DNA from: Nostoc sp. T09
GTDB taxonomy: Bacteria > Cyanobacteriota > Cyanobacteriia > Cyanobacteriales > Nostocaceae
DNA: 38,648 nt
Reading direction: 5' to 3'
NCBI RefSeq assembly: GCF_002154695.1
Contig: NZ_MTAV01000123.1
Span: 1-38,648 of the forward strand
A program made the translations under genes and the position numbers. The notes under the pieces are model-generated. The model saw only the letters and a list, made by a program, of their open reading frames with translations. It did not search any database and was not told the DNA's origin. The first letter of the stretch is position 1. Each line of letters opens with the position of its first letter. Below, piece after piece: positions 16,801-25,150 of this stretch.

Positions 16801-17116
16801 TTTATTAGTCGAGCATCTATTAAATAAAATTGAGGCTCCCGAATATCGACAAGTTAATATTGAAGCGCTGATTGAATTATCTGCGATCGCTGCTAATAAC
16901 CCCAACCTGCAAATTGAAGAATATATCGTCTTGGATGTCTTAATCGGTCATGCAGTCCGACTAGCATGGTTAGATGCACATCCTGAAAGAGGCGATCGCT
17001 ATGATGAAGATAAGGCCAGCGCATGGCGATCGTTCTACAATACCTCACCTCGAGATTGCGCTAGTTATGTATTGAAAGCCTTCCGTTTCTTAACAGAATT
17101 TGTGAAAGAGTTATAA
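13889..17116 (+). CDS. GH15 / phosphorylase-kinase-alpha-like protein
   Basis: A 1075-residue soluble protein of the glucoamylase (GH15) and phosphorylase kinase alpha/beta superfamily. The (alpha/alpha)6-barrel signatures lie in the N-terminal half: [20 protein letters not shown] (about 46-65), [29 protein letters not shown] (about 131-150) and [20 protein letters not shown]. The second half, from about residue 500, resembles the regulatory C-terminal region of phosphorylase kinase alpha/beta rather than a starch-binding domain. There is no signal peptide, so it acts in the cytosol. Whether it hydrolyses glycogen-type glucans or is a regulator is open; the length and the second half favour the kinase-like group. 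Residues about 277-288 ([12 protein letters not shown]) are encoded by a dispersed repeat. A terminator follows at 17143. Confidence 0.85.
   Translation: [1075 protein letters not shown]
14716..14752 (+). repeat. Dispersed palindromic repeat inserted in frame in the GH15-like gene
   Basis: The segment GCTTCGCGAATCTCCTTCGG and its continuation GAGACGCTTCGCGATCGC forms a palindrome (GCTTCGCGA...). Its complement contains GCGTCTCCGAAGGAGA, the core also seen at 5349-5410. It adds about 12 residues ([12 protein letters not shown]) to the protein without breaking the frame, in what should be a surface loop. Confidence 0.65.
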
Positions 17117-17142
17117 ACGGGTTTTTCTGCGTTAAAAAATAT

Positions 17143-17172
17143 CCCCCACCTTAGCAAAGGCAGGGGGTTTAT
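17143..17172 (+). terminator. Terminator after the GH15-like gene
   Basis: CCCCC (17143-17147) pairs with GGGGG (17163-17167), with an inner CCTT/AAGG pair, followed by TTTATT. It begins 27 bp after the stop codon. The converging DUF1232 gene ends at 17196, so the hairpin may serve both. Confidence 0.7.
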
Positions 17173-17195
17173 TAAATTTTATATCGTTTGTAAAA

Positions 17196-17510
17196 CTATT
17201 TGACAGAGACAGCATCAACATCGACAGTGTTTCCGGTAGAGGTAGAAGCCTCAGAGGTATTAGGAGATTCAGTGTCCAGTTTACCCTTATGAGCTTTCCA
17301 GCCTTCAATCACTAGCCCAGACACCTCGGTAACTAGTAATGACAAAAGTAAAACATCATCAAGTTGTCCCACAATGGGTATAAAGTCTGGAGCAATATCA
17401 ATTGGGCTAACCAAATAAACTAGCGTTCCTAAAATTACCCACCAACGGTACTTTGGATTCCGAAGCGAATTGCGATACCAGGTGTAAACTGATTCTATTG
17501 AGAATTTCAT
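17196..17510 (-). CDS. DUF1232 (YkvA-like) membrane protein
   Basis: A 104-residue protein with the DUF1232 signature SPIDIAPDFIPIVGQLDDVL (about 35-54) flanked by hydrophobic helices (WWVILGTLVYLVS and LLLSLLVTEVSGLVI), so it is probably membrane-associated. The family is widespread in bacteria, its function is not established. The last 30 residues are a Ser/Thr-rich tail (SPNTSEASTSTGNTVDVDAV) without a predicted fold. It converges on the GH15-like gene and has its own upstream region from 17511. Confidence 0.8.
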   Translation of the reverse strand: MKFSIESVYTWYRNSLRNPKYRWWVILGTLVYLVSPIDIAPDFIPIVGQLDDVLLLSLLVTEVSGLVIEGWKAHKGKLDTESPNTSEASTSTGNTVDVDAVSVK

Positions 17511-17779
17511 GTTTTTAACCTCCAGTTACCTTTAATTTTGACAAATTATCCTTGAAACTCCCGGTAGGAATAACCGCCCAAGTTATTCTGGAAGCCGCCC
17601 TCTTAGCATCTACAATATTCACAATGCGCCAAACTTAGATTTGCTGACGTTATGTAAACTAAATATGCAACATAATTACCCTGTAATTCAGCATAAGAGT
17701 ATGGTAATTGTGCATTAATCTCTAGAATTAAAGTGCTTTGCAATAGTTGTTCTAGAAGTGGAGGGAGGAGACCTAAACA

Positions 17780-18538
17780 GTGGATATTTTAGATTTATTT
17801 CACAAGGGCGGTTCAGCAATGTGGCCTTTGCTGGCGCTGTCGATTTTAGCTTTGAGTGTGATTTTTGAACGCCTGTGGTTCTGGCTGCGAATCTTAACTC
17901 AAGAAAAACAAATAGTTGATCGTGTTCTGGATGCTGCTGGCGATAATTGGGAAACAGCTGCGGAAATTGCCAAACAAGCAACTAATCAACCCATCGGTAG
18001 GTTTCTCTTCGCCCCCTTACGCTTATTGAAACCAGATACAGAGACCTTTAGATTGGCATTGGAAGCAACTGCGGAAGACGAGTTAGCTGGAATGCGCCGG
18101 GGTGAAAAACTTTTAGAAGCTGTGATTGCTCTCGCACCACTTTTGGGTTTGTTAGGTACTGTTTTAGGTTTAATCCAATCTCTGCGCGCAATTCGTATTG
18201 GTGACTTGGGAACTGAATCTACAGCCGGGGTGACTACAGGTATTGGGGAATCTTTAATTAGTACGGCAACTGGGCTAATAGTTGCCATTGTTAGTTTGGT
18301 ATTCTACCGTCTATTTCAAAGTTTTGTAGTCAGCCAAGTCAAAGTTTTTCGTAAAGCTGGGAATGATTTGGAGTTGCTCTACCGCCAATCACCACCTGAC
18401 TTTAGTAGTAATACATCGATAATTATGCGGGAATCTTCACGGGAAAATTTTACTCCACCCCGGAAACGAGGCAGAAATAAATTTTCCGATTCTCCTGAAA
18501 TTTCCGAGGGAACTGATTCTTTAGATCCTGAGCAATAG
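17780..18538 (+). CDS. exbB: MotA/TolQ/ExbB proton channel family protein
   Basis: An inner-membrane protein of 252 residues that, with ExbD, forms a proton-driven motor for energising outer-membrane transport. GTG 17780 is the start; the ribosome-binding site GGGAGGAG ends at 17770, 9 bp upstream. There is an N-terminal helix ([20 protein letters not shown]) and, after a cytoplasmic loop, the conserved pair [20 protein letters not shown] (about 113-132) and [20 protein letters not shown] (about 154-173). The C-terminal 45 residues are charged and unconserved. It lies 43 bp before exbD, in an evident operon. No tonB is nearby. MotA or TolQ are less likely because of the adjacent ExbD. Confidence 0.88.
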   Translation: MDILDLFHKGGSAMWPLLALSILALSVIFERLWFWLRILTQEKQIVDRVLDAAGDNWETAAEIAKQATNQPIGRFLFAPLRLLKPDTETFRLALEATAEDELAGMRRGEKLLEAVIALAPLLGLLGTVLGLIQSLRAIRIGDLGTESTAGVTTGIGESLISTATGLIVAIVSLVFYRLFQSFVVSQVKVFRKAGNDLELLYRQSPPDFSSNTSIIMRESSRENFTPPRKRGRNKFSDSPEISEGTDSLDPEQ

Positions 18539-18581
18539 TTAAGAATTAAATCCTTGAAGCAGGCTAAATAAGAGTAAAACA

Positions 18582-19271
18582 ATGAAGGTTAATTTGCATA
18601 CTCCGGTTGAAGATTTCCAAATTCAACTCATTCCCTTAATTGATGTCGTTTTTTGTATCCTGACATTTTTTCTGTTGGCGGCTTTGCAATTCACTCGGCA
18701 ACAAGCAATTAATATTGATTTGCCTAAAGCCAACACTGGTACATCACCCACAGCCTCACTCCAGGGCAATAGTAATATATTACCCGTGACTATTGATGCT
18801 GTTGGTCAAACTTATGTTGAAAAACAGATGGTCAGACGAGAGCAATTGGCAGGTATTTTAAAGAAGTATGTCCAAGAAAATCCCAATGGTGTTTTGGTGC
18901 TGAATGCTTCACGAACAGCAACATACAACGATGTAATCGAGACTTTGGATTTACTGCGGCAGGTGGGAGGCGATCGCGTATCTTTGGGAATTATACCGGG
19001 ACCATCTCAAACATCTACAAGTTCAAACCTGCCTGTGGTTCCATCTTTCCCAATTAATCCTGGTACTAATCCTGTACCAAACAATGCACCAGTACCTGGA
19101 ATCAATCCCCAAGGTAATATTAATCCCAACTTTCCCACTAACCCCACTCAACCTCAAACGGGGCGAGGTATAAATCCGGTTAATCCAGAGATTGCTCCTA
19201 TAGTTCCCAAGACAACTACGCCCAACAAGGCTGTAGCACCAGGAAAAACTAACTCTGCTCCTCAAAGGTAA
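18582..19271 (+). CDS. exbD: ExbD/TolR family protein with long Pro/Asn-rich tail
   Basis: Partner of the preceding ExbB: one membrane helix with the essential acidic residue in IQLIPLIDVVFCILTFFLLA (Asp21 by my count), then a periplasmic domain (about 40-140, VLVLNASRTATYNDVIETLD). The normal family length is about 140 residues; here about 85 more follow, rich in Pro, Asn, Gly, Thr and Ile (NPVPNNAPVPGINPQGNINP, PTQPQTGRGINPVNPEIAPI), ending in a Lys/Arg-containing end. This tail has low complexity and looks like a wall-spanning linker; the purpose is unknown. It is translated in operon with exbB, 43 bp downstream. Confidence 0.87.
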   Translation: MKVNLHTPVEDFQIQLIPLIDVVFCILTFFLLAALQFTRQQAINIDLPKANTGTSPTASLQGNSNILPVTIDAVGQTYVEKQMVRREQLAGILKKYVQENPNGVLVLNASRTATYNDVIETLDLLRQVGGDRVSLGIIPGPSQTSTSSNLPVVPSFPINPGTNPVPNNAPVPGINPQGNINPNFPTNPTQPQTGRGINPVNPEIAPIVPKTTTPNKAVAPGKTNSAPQR

Positions 19272-19829
19272 TACTGAGTTGCTTTTCGAGCAAAGTAACT
19301 TAGGGATGGGATTGGAGAAGGTAAAGACAAACTAACTTTTACTTTATCAGTTTCTAAAAAATCAAGGATGGGAAGACAATGAGGGAAACCCTATTTCGTT
19401 GTCTAACGCGCTAGGCCTGCATTTTTGGCAAGCCAGCCCTCCTTGAAACTTCTGTTGCCTTGCTCACCTTGCTCCATTGTCGTTACATCTATCTTTTAAA
19501 CCTAAAGATATCCAGAATAAATTTTGGTTAGATAAAAAAATCTGCTAATTTACAAATAATTGATTAATTTTCCCAGATTTTCCTTTCAACCAACTAAGTA
19601 ATTTAACTGCCTAGGTGCAGAAGGCAGAAGGTATAAGGTAGAAATATTTATATTTCCTACCTAATGCCATCGGAGTTTACAGCAATTTTCTGATAAATCA
19701 ACCACAAGGTAGGGACAGACAGCCGTCCGCCCCTACGAAAGATTGTGGTTCAAATAGATGAAAAACGCTGTAAGGCTCCTTTGAAACAATGGCAATCTGT
19801 CTTAGGGTATTCCTGAAGCTGATTTTCAG
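19272..19829. other. Repeat-rich spacer downstream of exbD
   Basis: No gene is visible in 558 bp. It contains a hairpin (19375-19403, GACAA/TTGTC outer and AGGG/CCCT inner), a heptad run near 19617-19640 (GCAGAAGGCAGAAGG), and a 28-bp palindrome at 19709-19736 whose arms (GTAGGGACAGACAG and CCGTCCGCCCCTAC) pair completely only as minus-strand RNA, allowing G-U pairs. These are dispersed cyanobacterial repeats rather than regulatory sites that I can name. Confidence 0.5.
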
Positions 19830-20282
19830 GTGAGGTCAGAATCCCCTTTGAAAAGCCTTATATCTGTTGCCTTAGTTTTAACGCTGATCGCCATTCACGT
19901 TTCAGGGATTGTGGCAATGAATGAAATTTGGACAGTTTTAATTGTTTGGCTAGCAACGTCTGTCAGCTTGTTAATTATTAGCAAGTTGCCTTTAGGTGTA
20001 GAAATTGATACTCCCAATAAAGCCTTCTTATCAGCAGCCGTTCTTGGCATTGTCACGACATTAGTTAGACCAATTCTACGCCTGGTATTTGCAGTACCAA
20101 GTTTGCTTACCTTCAACTTACTATCCAGCTTGTTCACATTTATGATTGCCGTTGTTTGTTTTAGTATTGCAGCTTGGTTAGTAGAGGGGTTTCGCTTGCG
20201 TTTTGGTATTTGGAGTGCTGTATTAGGGGCGTTTGCACTCACCATTATCAACAATTTGATCTACCGATTATTAGGTGTTTAG
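19830..20282 (+). CDS. Phage-holin-family-like membrane protein
   Basis: A 150-residue integral membrane protein with about four helices (SVALVLTLIAIHVSGIVAM, TVLIVWLATSVSLLIISKLP, FLSAAVLGIVTTLVRPILRL, FMIAVVCFSIAAWLVEGFRL) and a last short one. The LGIVTTLVRPILRLVF motif is typical of the phage holin family 4 superfamily of cyanobacterial and other bacterial chromosomes; despite the name these are not phage genes. The GTG 19830 start has only a weak ribosome-binding site and a TTG at 19848 is possible. No function is assigned. It converges on thf1. Confidence 0.72.
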   Translation: MRSESPLKSLISVALVLTLIAIHVSGIVAMNEIWTVLIVWLATSVSLLIISKLPLGVEIDTPNKAFLSAAVLGIVTTLVRPILRLVFAVPSLLTFNLLSSLFTFMIAVVCFSIAAWLVEGFRLRFGIWSAVLGAFALTIINNLIYRLLGV

Positions 20283-20376
20283 GTGTCTAAATTTTCAATA
20301 AAAACCACTCCCAACTTCAAACTTCATAGTCTACAGTCGATAGTAAAAGTTATTACTATTGACTATTGACTATTAA

Positions 20377-21084
20377 CTACTCATTAGCGCTGGGAGGTGC
20401 AACTGAAGTAGTTGATTGTTGTTTCCGCTGTTCGCGTTTTTTGCGATCGGCGGAGAGCATATCTGCCATAACTACTAGTGCTTGTGCTATTTTGTCTAGG
20501 TTAGAGCGATACAGATCCAAATCCTTACTCAGTTTCTCCTCAGAGAGATGTAAGCCGCTAGCAATATTTTTTAGAGCTTCGTTACGTTGTTTTTCGTCCT
20601 TTACTAATTCTGGATCTGACAGTTCTAATAACGAAAATAATCCAATTGCAAACAGGCGGCTGTATTTAAAGTTAGGATTGTTGGCGATCGCTTGTAGTTG
20701 TGCTTGCAAGTCAGCATCTCGATCTAAGTGAGTGGTTTGACTGAGCCACGCAATCAAATCATTGACTGGTAAACTTTTAGCTAACTCTCGCAATCTTTCA
20801 GCATCTTGCCTGTAGCGTTGCTCTTCTTGCTCTACAGCCTGACATAAGGCGCTAAAAATAGATTCTTTATCCCGTTCTGGTTGGTAGCCTTGCATAAAGC
20901 GGTCAAAGGTGGTGACGACGCCCAAGCCATAAATCGGATTGTAGCTAAAATCGACATTTACTGACAGCAGATGCATTTCCACCATCAACTCTTCTACTAC
21001 CCGACGATAAATCGTGTTGATTGGACGGGTGTGAAGGGCGTAAAAAGTTCGCTTTGTATCAGAGACAGTACGGACGTTATTCAC
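20377..21084 (-). CDS. thf1: Thf1/Psb29 (photosystem II biogenesis protein)
   Basis: A 235-residue soluble protein of the Thf1/Psp29 family, required for normal assembly and repair of photosystem II and a partner of the FtsH protease complex. The start (MNNVRTVSDTKRTFYALHTR) and PINTIYRRVVEELMVEMHLL followed by FSYNPIYGLGVVTTFDRFMQ are diagnostic. The second half is all helix, with a long C-terminal helix (LSEEKLSKDLDLYRSNLDKI) and an ending rich in Arg, Lys and Gln. GTG 21084 is the start. Divergent from the phycobiliprotein lyase gene at 21314, with which it shares a 229-bp promoter region. Confidence 0.92.
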   Translation of the reverse strand: MNNVRTVSDTKRTFYALHTRPINTIYRRVVEELMVEMHLLSVNVDFSYNPIYGLGVVTTFDRFMQGYQPERDKESIFSALCQAVEQEEQRYRQDAERLRELAKSLPVNDLIAWLSQTTHLDRDADLQAQLQAIANNPNFKYSRLFAIGLFSLLELSDPELVKDEKQRNEALKNIASGLHLSEEKLSKDLDLYRSNLDKIAQALVVMADMLSADRKKREQRKQQSTTSVAPPSANE

Positions 21085-21313
21085 AAAGAAAATGTTAAGG
21101 GCGACGTATTTTTATTCTCTCGCTTAAAGGCTACTTTGCCAAGTTCGGGTTTCAACTTGTGATGGAGCGGTTTACAATAATTTCACTCAACTTCTAACTA
21201 CCAAAGTCTGTGCTTTGTTGACAGACGCGATAAAACCTGTGCTGTAAATTTTAACCTGCCAGCCAAAAAATCTTTTTATCAAAAGCAATTAAATCAATTG
21301 TGCATCTAAATTT

Positions 21314-21910
21314 ATGAGCTTATCCTCACAGTTAACAGTGCTAGGTGAATACCTAGCTGGTGAATTTGACAATCAGGAACAAGCTATAGCCGATCCTGCT
21401 TGGTACGTTCACCTGCGCCTCTGGCAAAGGCCAGTTAATTTGTTTTCAGAAGATAGTATTACTTTGTTTGCTGAACAAGCCAATATTATCAACCTAGATA
21501 ATCCTTACCGCCAGCGAATTATGCGGTTAAAGCCAGGCGGTGACTTTGATCCACACCTGCAAGTGCAATACTATATGCCTAAAGATCCAGGCAGTTTAAA
21601 AGGTGCGGGTCGCAATCCAACTTTACTCGATACTTTAACATCCGATCAATTAGATTTATTACCAGGTTGCGTCCTCACCGTTACCCAGCAAACACTAGCG
21701 CCCAACTGCTATAAGTTTGTCGCGACTCCAGTAGCAAATACTAGTTGTCGCTTTACTTATCTAGGCAACAGCATACAAGTTTCTTTAGGCTTTGAAGCCT
21801 CTGCGGCACAATTTCACAGCTACGATAAAGGAATTGACACAGCAACTGGCAAAGCTACTTGGGGAGCGATTTTAGGACCTTACCGCTACAATAAGCGGAA
21901 TCAATACTGA
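21314..21910 (+). CDS. cpcT: CpcT/CpeT chromophore lyase
   Basis: A 198-residue lyase of the CpcT/CpeT family, which attaches phycocyanobilin (or phycoerythrobilin) to the beta subunit Cys153-type site of phycobiliproteins. Motifs are FDNQEQAIADPAWYVHLRLW, NPYRQRIMRL, LDLLPGCVLTVTQ and SLGFEASAAQFHSYDKGIDT, ending WGAILGPYRYNKRNQY, characteristic of the family. Length is standard. It acts in the cytosol on newly made phycobilisome subunits. CpcT and CpeT cannot be separated here; CpcT is given as the commoner form. Divergent from thf1 and followed at once by short repeats and the converging STAS gene. Confidence 0.85.
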   Translation: MSLSSQLTVLGEYLAGEFDNQEQAIADPAWYVHLRLWQRPVNLFSEDSITLFAEQANIINLDNPYRQRIMRLKPGGDFDPHLQVQYYMPKDPGSLKGAGRNPTLLDTLTSDQLDLLPGCVLTVTQQTLAPNCYKFVATPVANTSCRFTYLGNSIQVSLGFEASAAQFHSYDKGIDTATGKATWGAILGPYRYNKRNQY

Positions 21911-22069
21911 GTTATGAGTGCTGAGTACGAAGTTGTAGAAAAGAGCCATTTTCTATACTCTTCTCTTCTGTACCTTTTCTCAATTCTTCAACTCAGCAAC
22001 GCCAGTAACTACAATTTTGCCAACAAAAGCAAAGCGCTGGCTTCTCAAAACTTAGAACTCAGCAGAGTT

Positions 22070-22438
22070 TTAGCTAGCGATGCTACGAGGCACACCTTCT
22101 AAAGCTTCCTCTTCAGTTTCAAAGATTTCAAATACTGTATCCATCATTGTAACTTCAAACACAAGTTTTGCTTCTGTATGTACATTACAAATCCGGAAGC
22201 TGCCCTTGAGTTTATCGGCGTCACGCATCCCGGCTACTAAAGAAGTAAGACCAGAACTATCAATAAAGTTTACCTGGCTAAGATTCACAACTACATGGCG
22301 ACTGAGTTTGGAAATACATTCCTGTAACTTCAGGCGAAATTGCCAAGCAGTGGTGATATCCAAGCGCCCTGTTGGTGCCAAGACAATAACGGTATTACCA
22401 TCTTGTGTGATGTGGGTTTTCTGCTCTATCTGAATCAC
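22070..22438 (-). CDS. STAS-domain anti-sigma factor antagonist
   Basis: A 122-residue protein (GTG 22438 start; AGGGAGG stands 4 bp before it, and the TTG at 22465 is less likely) with one STAS domain. The motif VVVNLSQVNFIDSSGLTSLV has the phosphorylatable Ser in DSSGL; the C-terminal part (TMMDTVFEIFETEEEALEG) matches the SpoIIAA fold. Members act in partner-switching pathways with anti-sigma kinases and phosphatases. No kinase or phosphatase gene is near, so its partner is unknown. It converges on the CpcT gene. Confidence 0.85.
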   Translation of the reverse strand: MIQIEQKTHITQDGNTVIVLAPTGRLDITTAWQFRLKLQECISKLSRHVVVNLSQVNFIDSSGLTSLVAGMRDADKLKGSFRICNVHTEAKLVFEVTMMDTVFEIFETEEEALEGVPRSIAS

Positions 22439-22837
22439 TGAGCCTCCCTGCGGCAGTCCTGTCAAAGTTAACTACTGTATTTAAGACTGTTACTGGTGAG
22501 TCAAAAGACTTGCTTTTCTGAAAATCTGAACATTCCCGTAACTAGGAACTCCAGTGAGTTAGTAAATTAATTGACTCACCACTAACAGAACAATTTAGTG
22601 CTGATACTTGAGATTAACAAGCTACAGCTAAAAATGTCACCTTTTTTTACTAGGTGCTTTTCTTTAGTAGTTTAACTCACCTAAACAGAGCTGAGTGACC
22701 AGATAAGTGCTGAGTCAAGAAGAGGAGAAAATACAAGCAAACTACGGATATACAAAGATCTGAACTCAAACATTCCTGATTTTATAATTCGGGATTGTTT
22801 TGTGAGATTTTACTCAGAACTCAATACTTATCACCGA
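22439..22837. other. Spacer between STAS gene and hemF
   Basis: A 399-bp AT-rich stretch with scattered heptad-like fragments (AGTGCTGAGTCA near 22707) and no frame of interest. It should hold the promoter of the STAS gene and the end of hemF. I see no strong terminator. Confidence 0.45.
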
Positions 22838-23890
22838 TTATTCAGCACTATTCGTCGGTGTCCAATTTATCCAATCTTGAGGCTTCAAGAAAGTTTCATA
22901 TAATTCGGCTTCTGGGGTATTAGCTGCTGGTTGATACCCGTACTCCCAACGTACCAAAGGTGGTAAGGACATGAGAATCGATTCTGTGCGTCCGTTGGTT
23001 TGGAGACCGAAAATTGTCCCGCGGTCGTAAACCAAGTTAAATTCTACGTACCTTCCGCGGCGATATAGTTGGAAATTCCGTTCGTGATCGCCATATTCAA
23101 TGCCATTGCGCCGTTCGACAATCGGGAGGTAAGCTGGCAAAAAGGCTCGGCCGCAGCCTTGTACCAAGGCAAACAATTCTTCCCAAGTTCTTTGTGGTAT
23201 TGTGCCTACCTGGTTACTATATTTAGCTGCTTCCCCATTCGGGTCAGGACCGCGATATAAAGCACCTTGACCATCTTGATAATCTAAAAATAGACCCCCA
23301 ATTCCTCTTGTCTCACCGCGATGCTTGAGGTAGAAATATTCGTCACACCAGCGCTTGAAAACTGGGTAATACTCTGGATGATGTTGATCGCACGCCTGCT
23401 TCAGTGTTTGATGAAAATGCTGAGCATCTTCGGCAAAGGGGTAGTAAGGTGTTAAATCGGCACCACCACCAAACCACCAGACTGGACCAGCTTCAAAATA
23501 GCGGTAGTTCAAATGCACAGTTGGCACATAGGGGTTGCGCGGGTGTAACACTAAGGAAGTACCTGTGGCATAAAAACTATGTCCTGCCGCTTCTGGGCGT
23601 TGGGTTAAAATTGATGCTGGTAAATGGGAACCCCAAACTTCAGAAAAGTTTACACCAGCTTGTTCAAATATTGCGCCATCACGCAGAACACGCGATCGCC
23701 CTCCACCTCCTTCTGGCCGCTCCCAACTATCTTCATGAAACTTAGCAACACCATCCAAATCCACCAAGGCTTGAGTGATTTCGTCTTGTAACTGTTGCAT
23801 AAACTGACTGACTCTTTGTTTAGCGTCAGTTGCTGGTAGAAACTTTGATGGGTCTACGGACAGAGTTGGGGTTTGCGAGTTGATCAACAT
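22838..23890 (-). CDS. hemF: Oxygen-dependent coproporphyrinogen III oxidase
   Basis: A 350-residue aerobic HemF. It decarboxylates two propionates of coproporphyrinogen III to give protoporphyrinogen IX, in heme and chlorophyll synthesis. Diagnostic segments are [54 protein letters not shown] (about 138-152) and [10 protein letters not shown] with [20 protein letters not shown] near the end. The length matches the cyanobacterial family (about 340-350). The start is ATG 23890; the mRNA would be monocistronic. The usual cyanobacterial second enzyme, HemN, is not in this window. Confidence 0.95.
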   Translation of the reverse strand: MLINSQTPTLSVDPSKFLPATDAKQRVSQFMQQLQDEITQALVDLDGVAKFHEDSWERPEGGGGRSRVLRDGAIFEQAGVNFSEVWGSHLPASILTQRPEAAGHSFYATGTSLVLHPRNPYVPTVHLNYRYFEAGPVWWFGGGADLTPYYPFAEDAQHFHQTLKQACDQHHPEYYPVFKRWCDEYFYLKHRGETRGIGGLFLDYQDGQGALYRGPDPNGEAAKYSNQVGTIPQRTWEELFALVQGCGRAFLPAYLPIVERRNGIEYGDHERNFQLYRRGRYVEFNLVYDRGTIFGLQTNGRTESILMSLPPLVRWEYGYQPAANTPEAELYETFLKPQDWINWTPTNSAE

Positions 23891-24369
23891 AGATTCCCGA
23901 ACCTAAATTACAATTTCCAAAAAATCAGAAATTTTCAATTAAAAATTTCTGACCAAACACGAGAGCAATTTTGCGTTTTTCTTACTTGTCAAGCATTTCT
24001 ACGATTGATTAGCAAGACTAGAGTTATTTTCCCTCAAATGCGTATAGGCTTGTATATTGGACAAAGTTTTTTTTGAATTTTTTGATAGAAATATTCTGGT
24101 ATTTAAACCAGACTCTGGCGAATTAGTTACAAGCACTCTCAACCTTGATGTTTCAAGGTTTTGACTGAACTGCTCAAAAATTGGACACCTAACCCAGCAT
24201 GGTGTTCCACGAATCGGGGGTGTAAATTCCCAATAATCGTACTAGCGTTTGCACCGTATGGGGCTTGCTATAGTTAGGGCAATTTTGAGAAAGTTTGATT
24301 CGAGGGCTGAGTACAATTGCCCACCATGCCAGAGTTCCCAAAAAGTGTTTAGCTAGGAGGATTAGGCAA
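23891..24369. other. Spacer between divergent hemF and SRPBCC genes
   Basis: The region should hold promoters in both directions. It has a long T-run near 24066 and a hairpin AACCTTG/CAAGGTT (24141-24160) without a T-tract. No gene is visible. Confidence 0.45.
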
Positions 24370-24894
24370 ATGCGAGGTTGTTTATCCAAATTCATTCAGC
24401 GTAAACGTCGTCGATTTTGCGCTTCTCTGGTGCGAACATATCGAGAAATTAGTTCTGCTTCTGTAGATGAACTCTGGCAACAGGTGGTAGACTTCACAGA
24501 CGTTTCTTGGCACCCACTACTCAAGAGTACTAATGTGCCTTACGGATTAGTACCCAAACCCGGATTAATTTTTCAAGCAGTGACGCGCTTTTCACCCATT
24601 CCCATTCGGATTTTTGTGGAGCGTGTGAATCCTCAAGAAATGCTCAGTATTAGAGTGCTAGCGATTCCTGGGATTGAGGAACGGGTAACTTACCGAGTAG
24701 AGTCAACTCTTTGCGGTACTTGTCTATCTTACTCTGTGACTCTCAAGGGTTGGTTGTCGCCTTTAATCTGGTCTTTGTCTCGTCCTTATGTTGATCGCGT
24801 GGCTCGTTCTTTAGTGGAAGCCGTAGAAAAAGCTGCATTGCAAGCAGTACCTAGCAAGAAAAAAAATCTCAATGACAGTTGTTTTGATTTCTAA
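24370..24894 (+). CDS. SRPBCC (START-like) family protein
   Basis: A 174-residue protein. ATG 24370 is the start: AGGAGG lies 9 bp upstream. The frame also continues upstream to 24295 without a better signal. After a basic N-terminal segment (KFIQRKRRRF) comes an SRPBCC fold: SSASVDELWQQVVDFTDVSW, LKSTNVPYGL, FAVTRFSPIPIRI-type beta strands and LSYSVTLKGWLSPLIWSLSR, then a C-terminal helix. Such proteins bind hydrophobic ligands or serve as cyclase/transfer factors; the ligand here is unknown. It may act alone. Confidence 0.7.
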   Translation: MRGCLSKFIQRKRRRFCASLVRTYREISSASVDELWQQVVDFTDVSWHPLLKSTNVPYGLVPKPGLIFQAVTRFSPIPIRIFVERVNPQEMLSIRVLAIPGIEERVTYRVESTLCGTCLSYSVTLKGWLSPLIWSLSRPYVDRVARSLVEAVEKAALQAVPSKKKNLNDSCFDF

Positions 24895-25150
24895 AGATTG
24901 GGGATTGGGAATTACTTAAAGGCAGGACAAGAGAATAACTAATGACAAATAACTCTTGACTTTTGACGCTTGACTAATCAAAAATGACCAATCCCTGATT
25001 CCTCACGCCAGATAAAATTATATATGAAGATTATGTATTTTTTTTAAGTTTTATTACAGCGATCGCGGTGCAACGAAAGTATCCAGTTAGTAGTTAAGAT
25101 ACTTGCCGCAAATAGATTTTTTCTTTTTGAAATTTGAAATTTGAATTTTT
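24895..25150. repeat. Degenerate heptad repeat patch
   Basis: Two types of short repeat lie here, GATTGGGGATTGGGAATT at 24898 and then TAACTCTTGACTTTTGACGC near 24950, with an inverted form GACCAATCCCTGATTCC near 24985. Such sequence is typical of Nostoc intergenic repeats. Confidence 0.5.

Noticed and set aside
17986-18288. A minus-strand ORF of 100 codons
   Set aside because: It is the antisense frame of exbB, low in complexity and without a start signal.
20366-20731. A plus-strand ORF of 121 codons
   Set aside because: It is the complement of thf1; Ser/Cys/Arg-rich composition is typical of antisense frames.
24141-24160. A terminator hairpin AACCTTG/CAAGGTT
   Set aside because: No transcription unit ends there on either strand and no T-tract follows; it lies between divergent genes.
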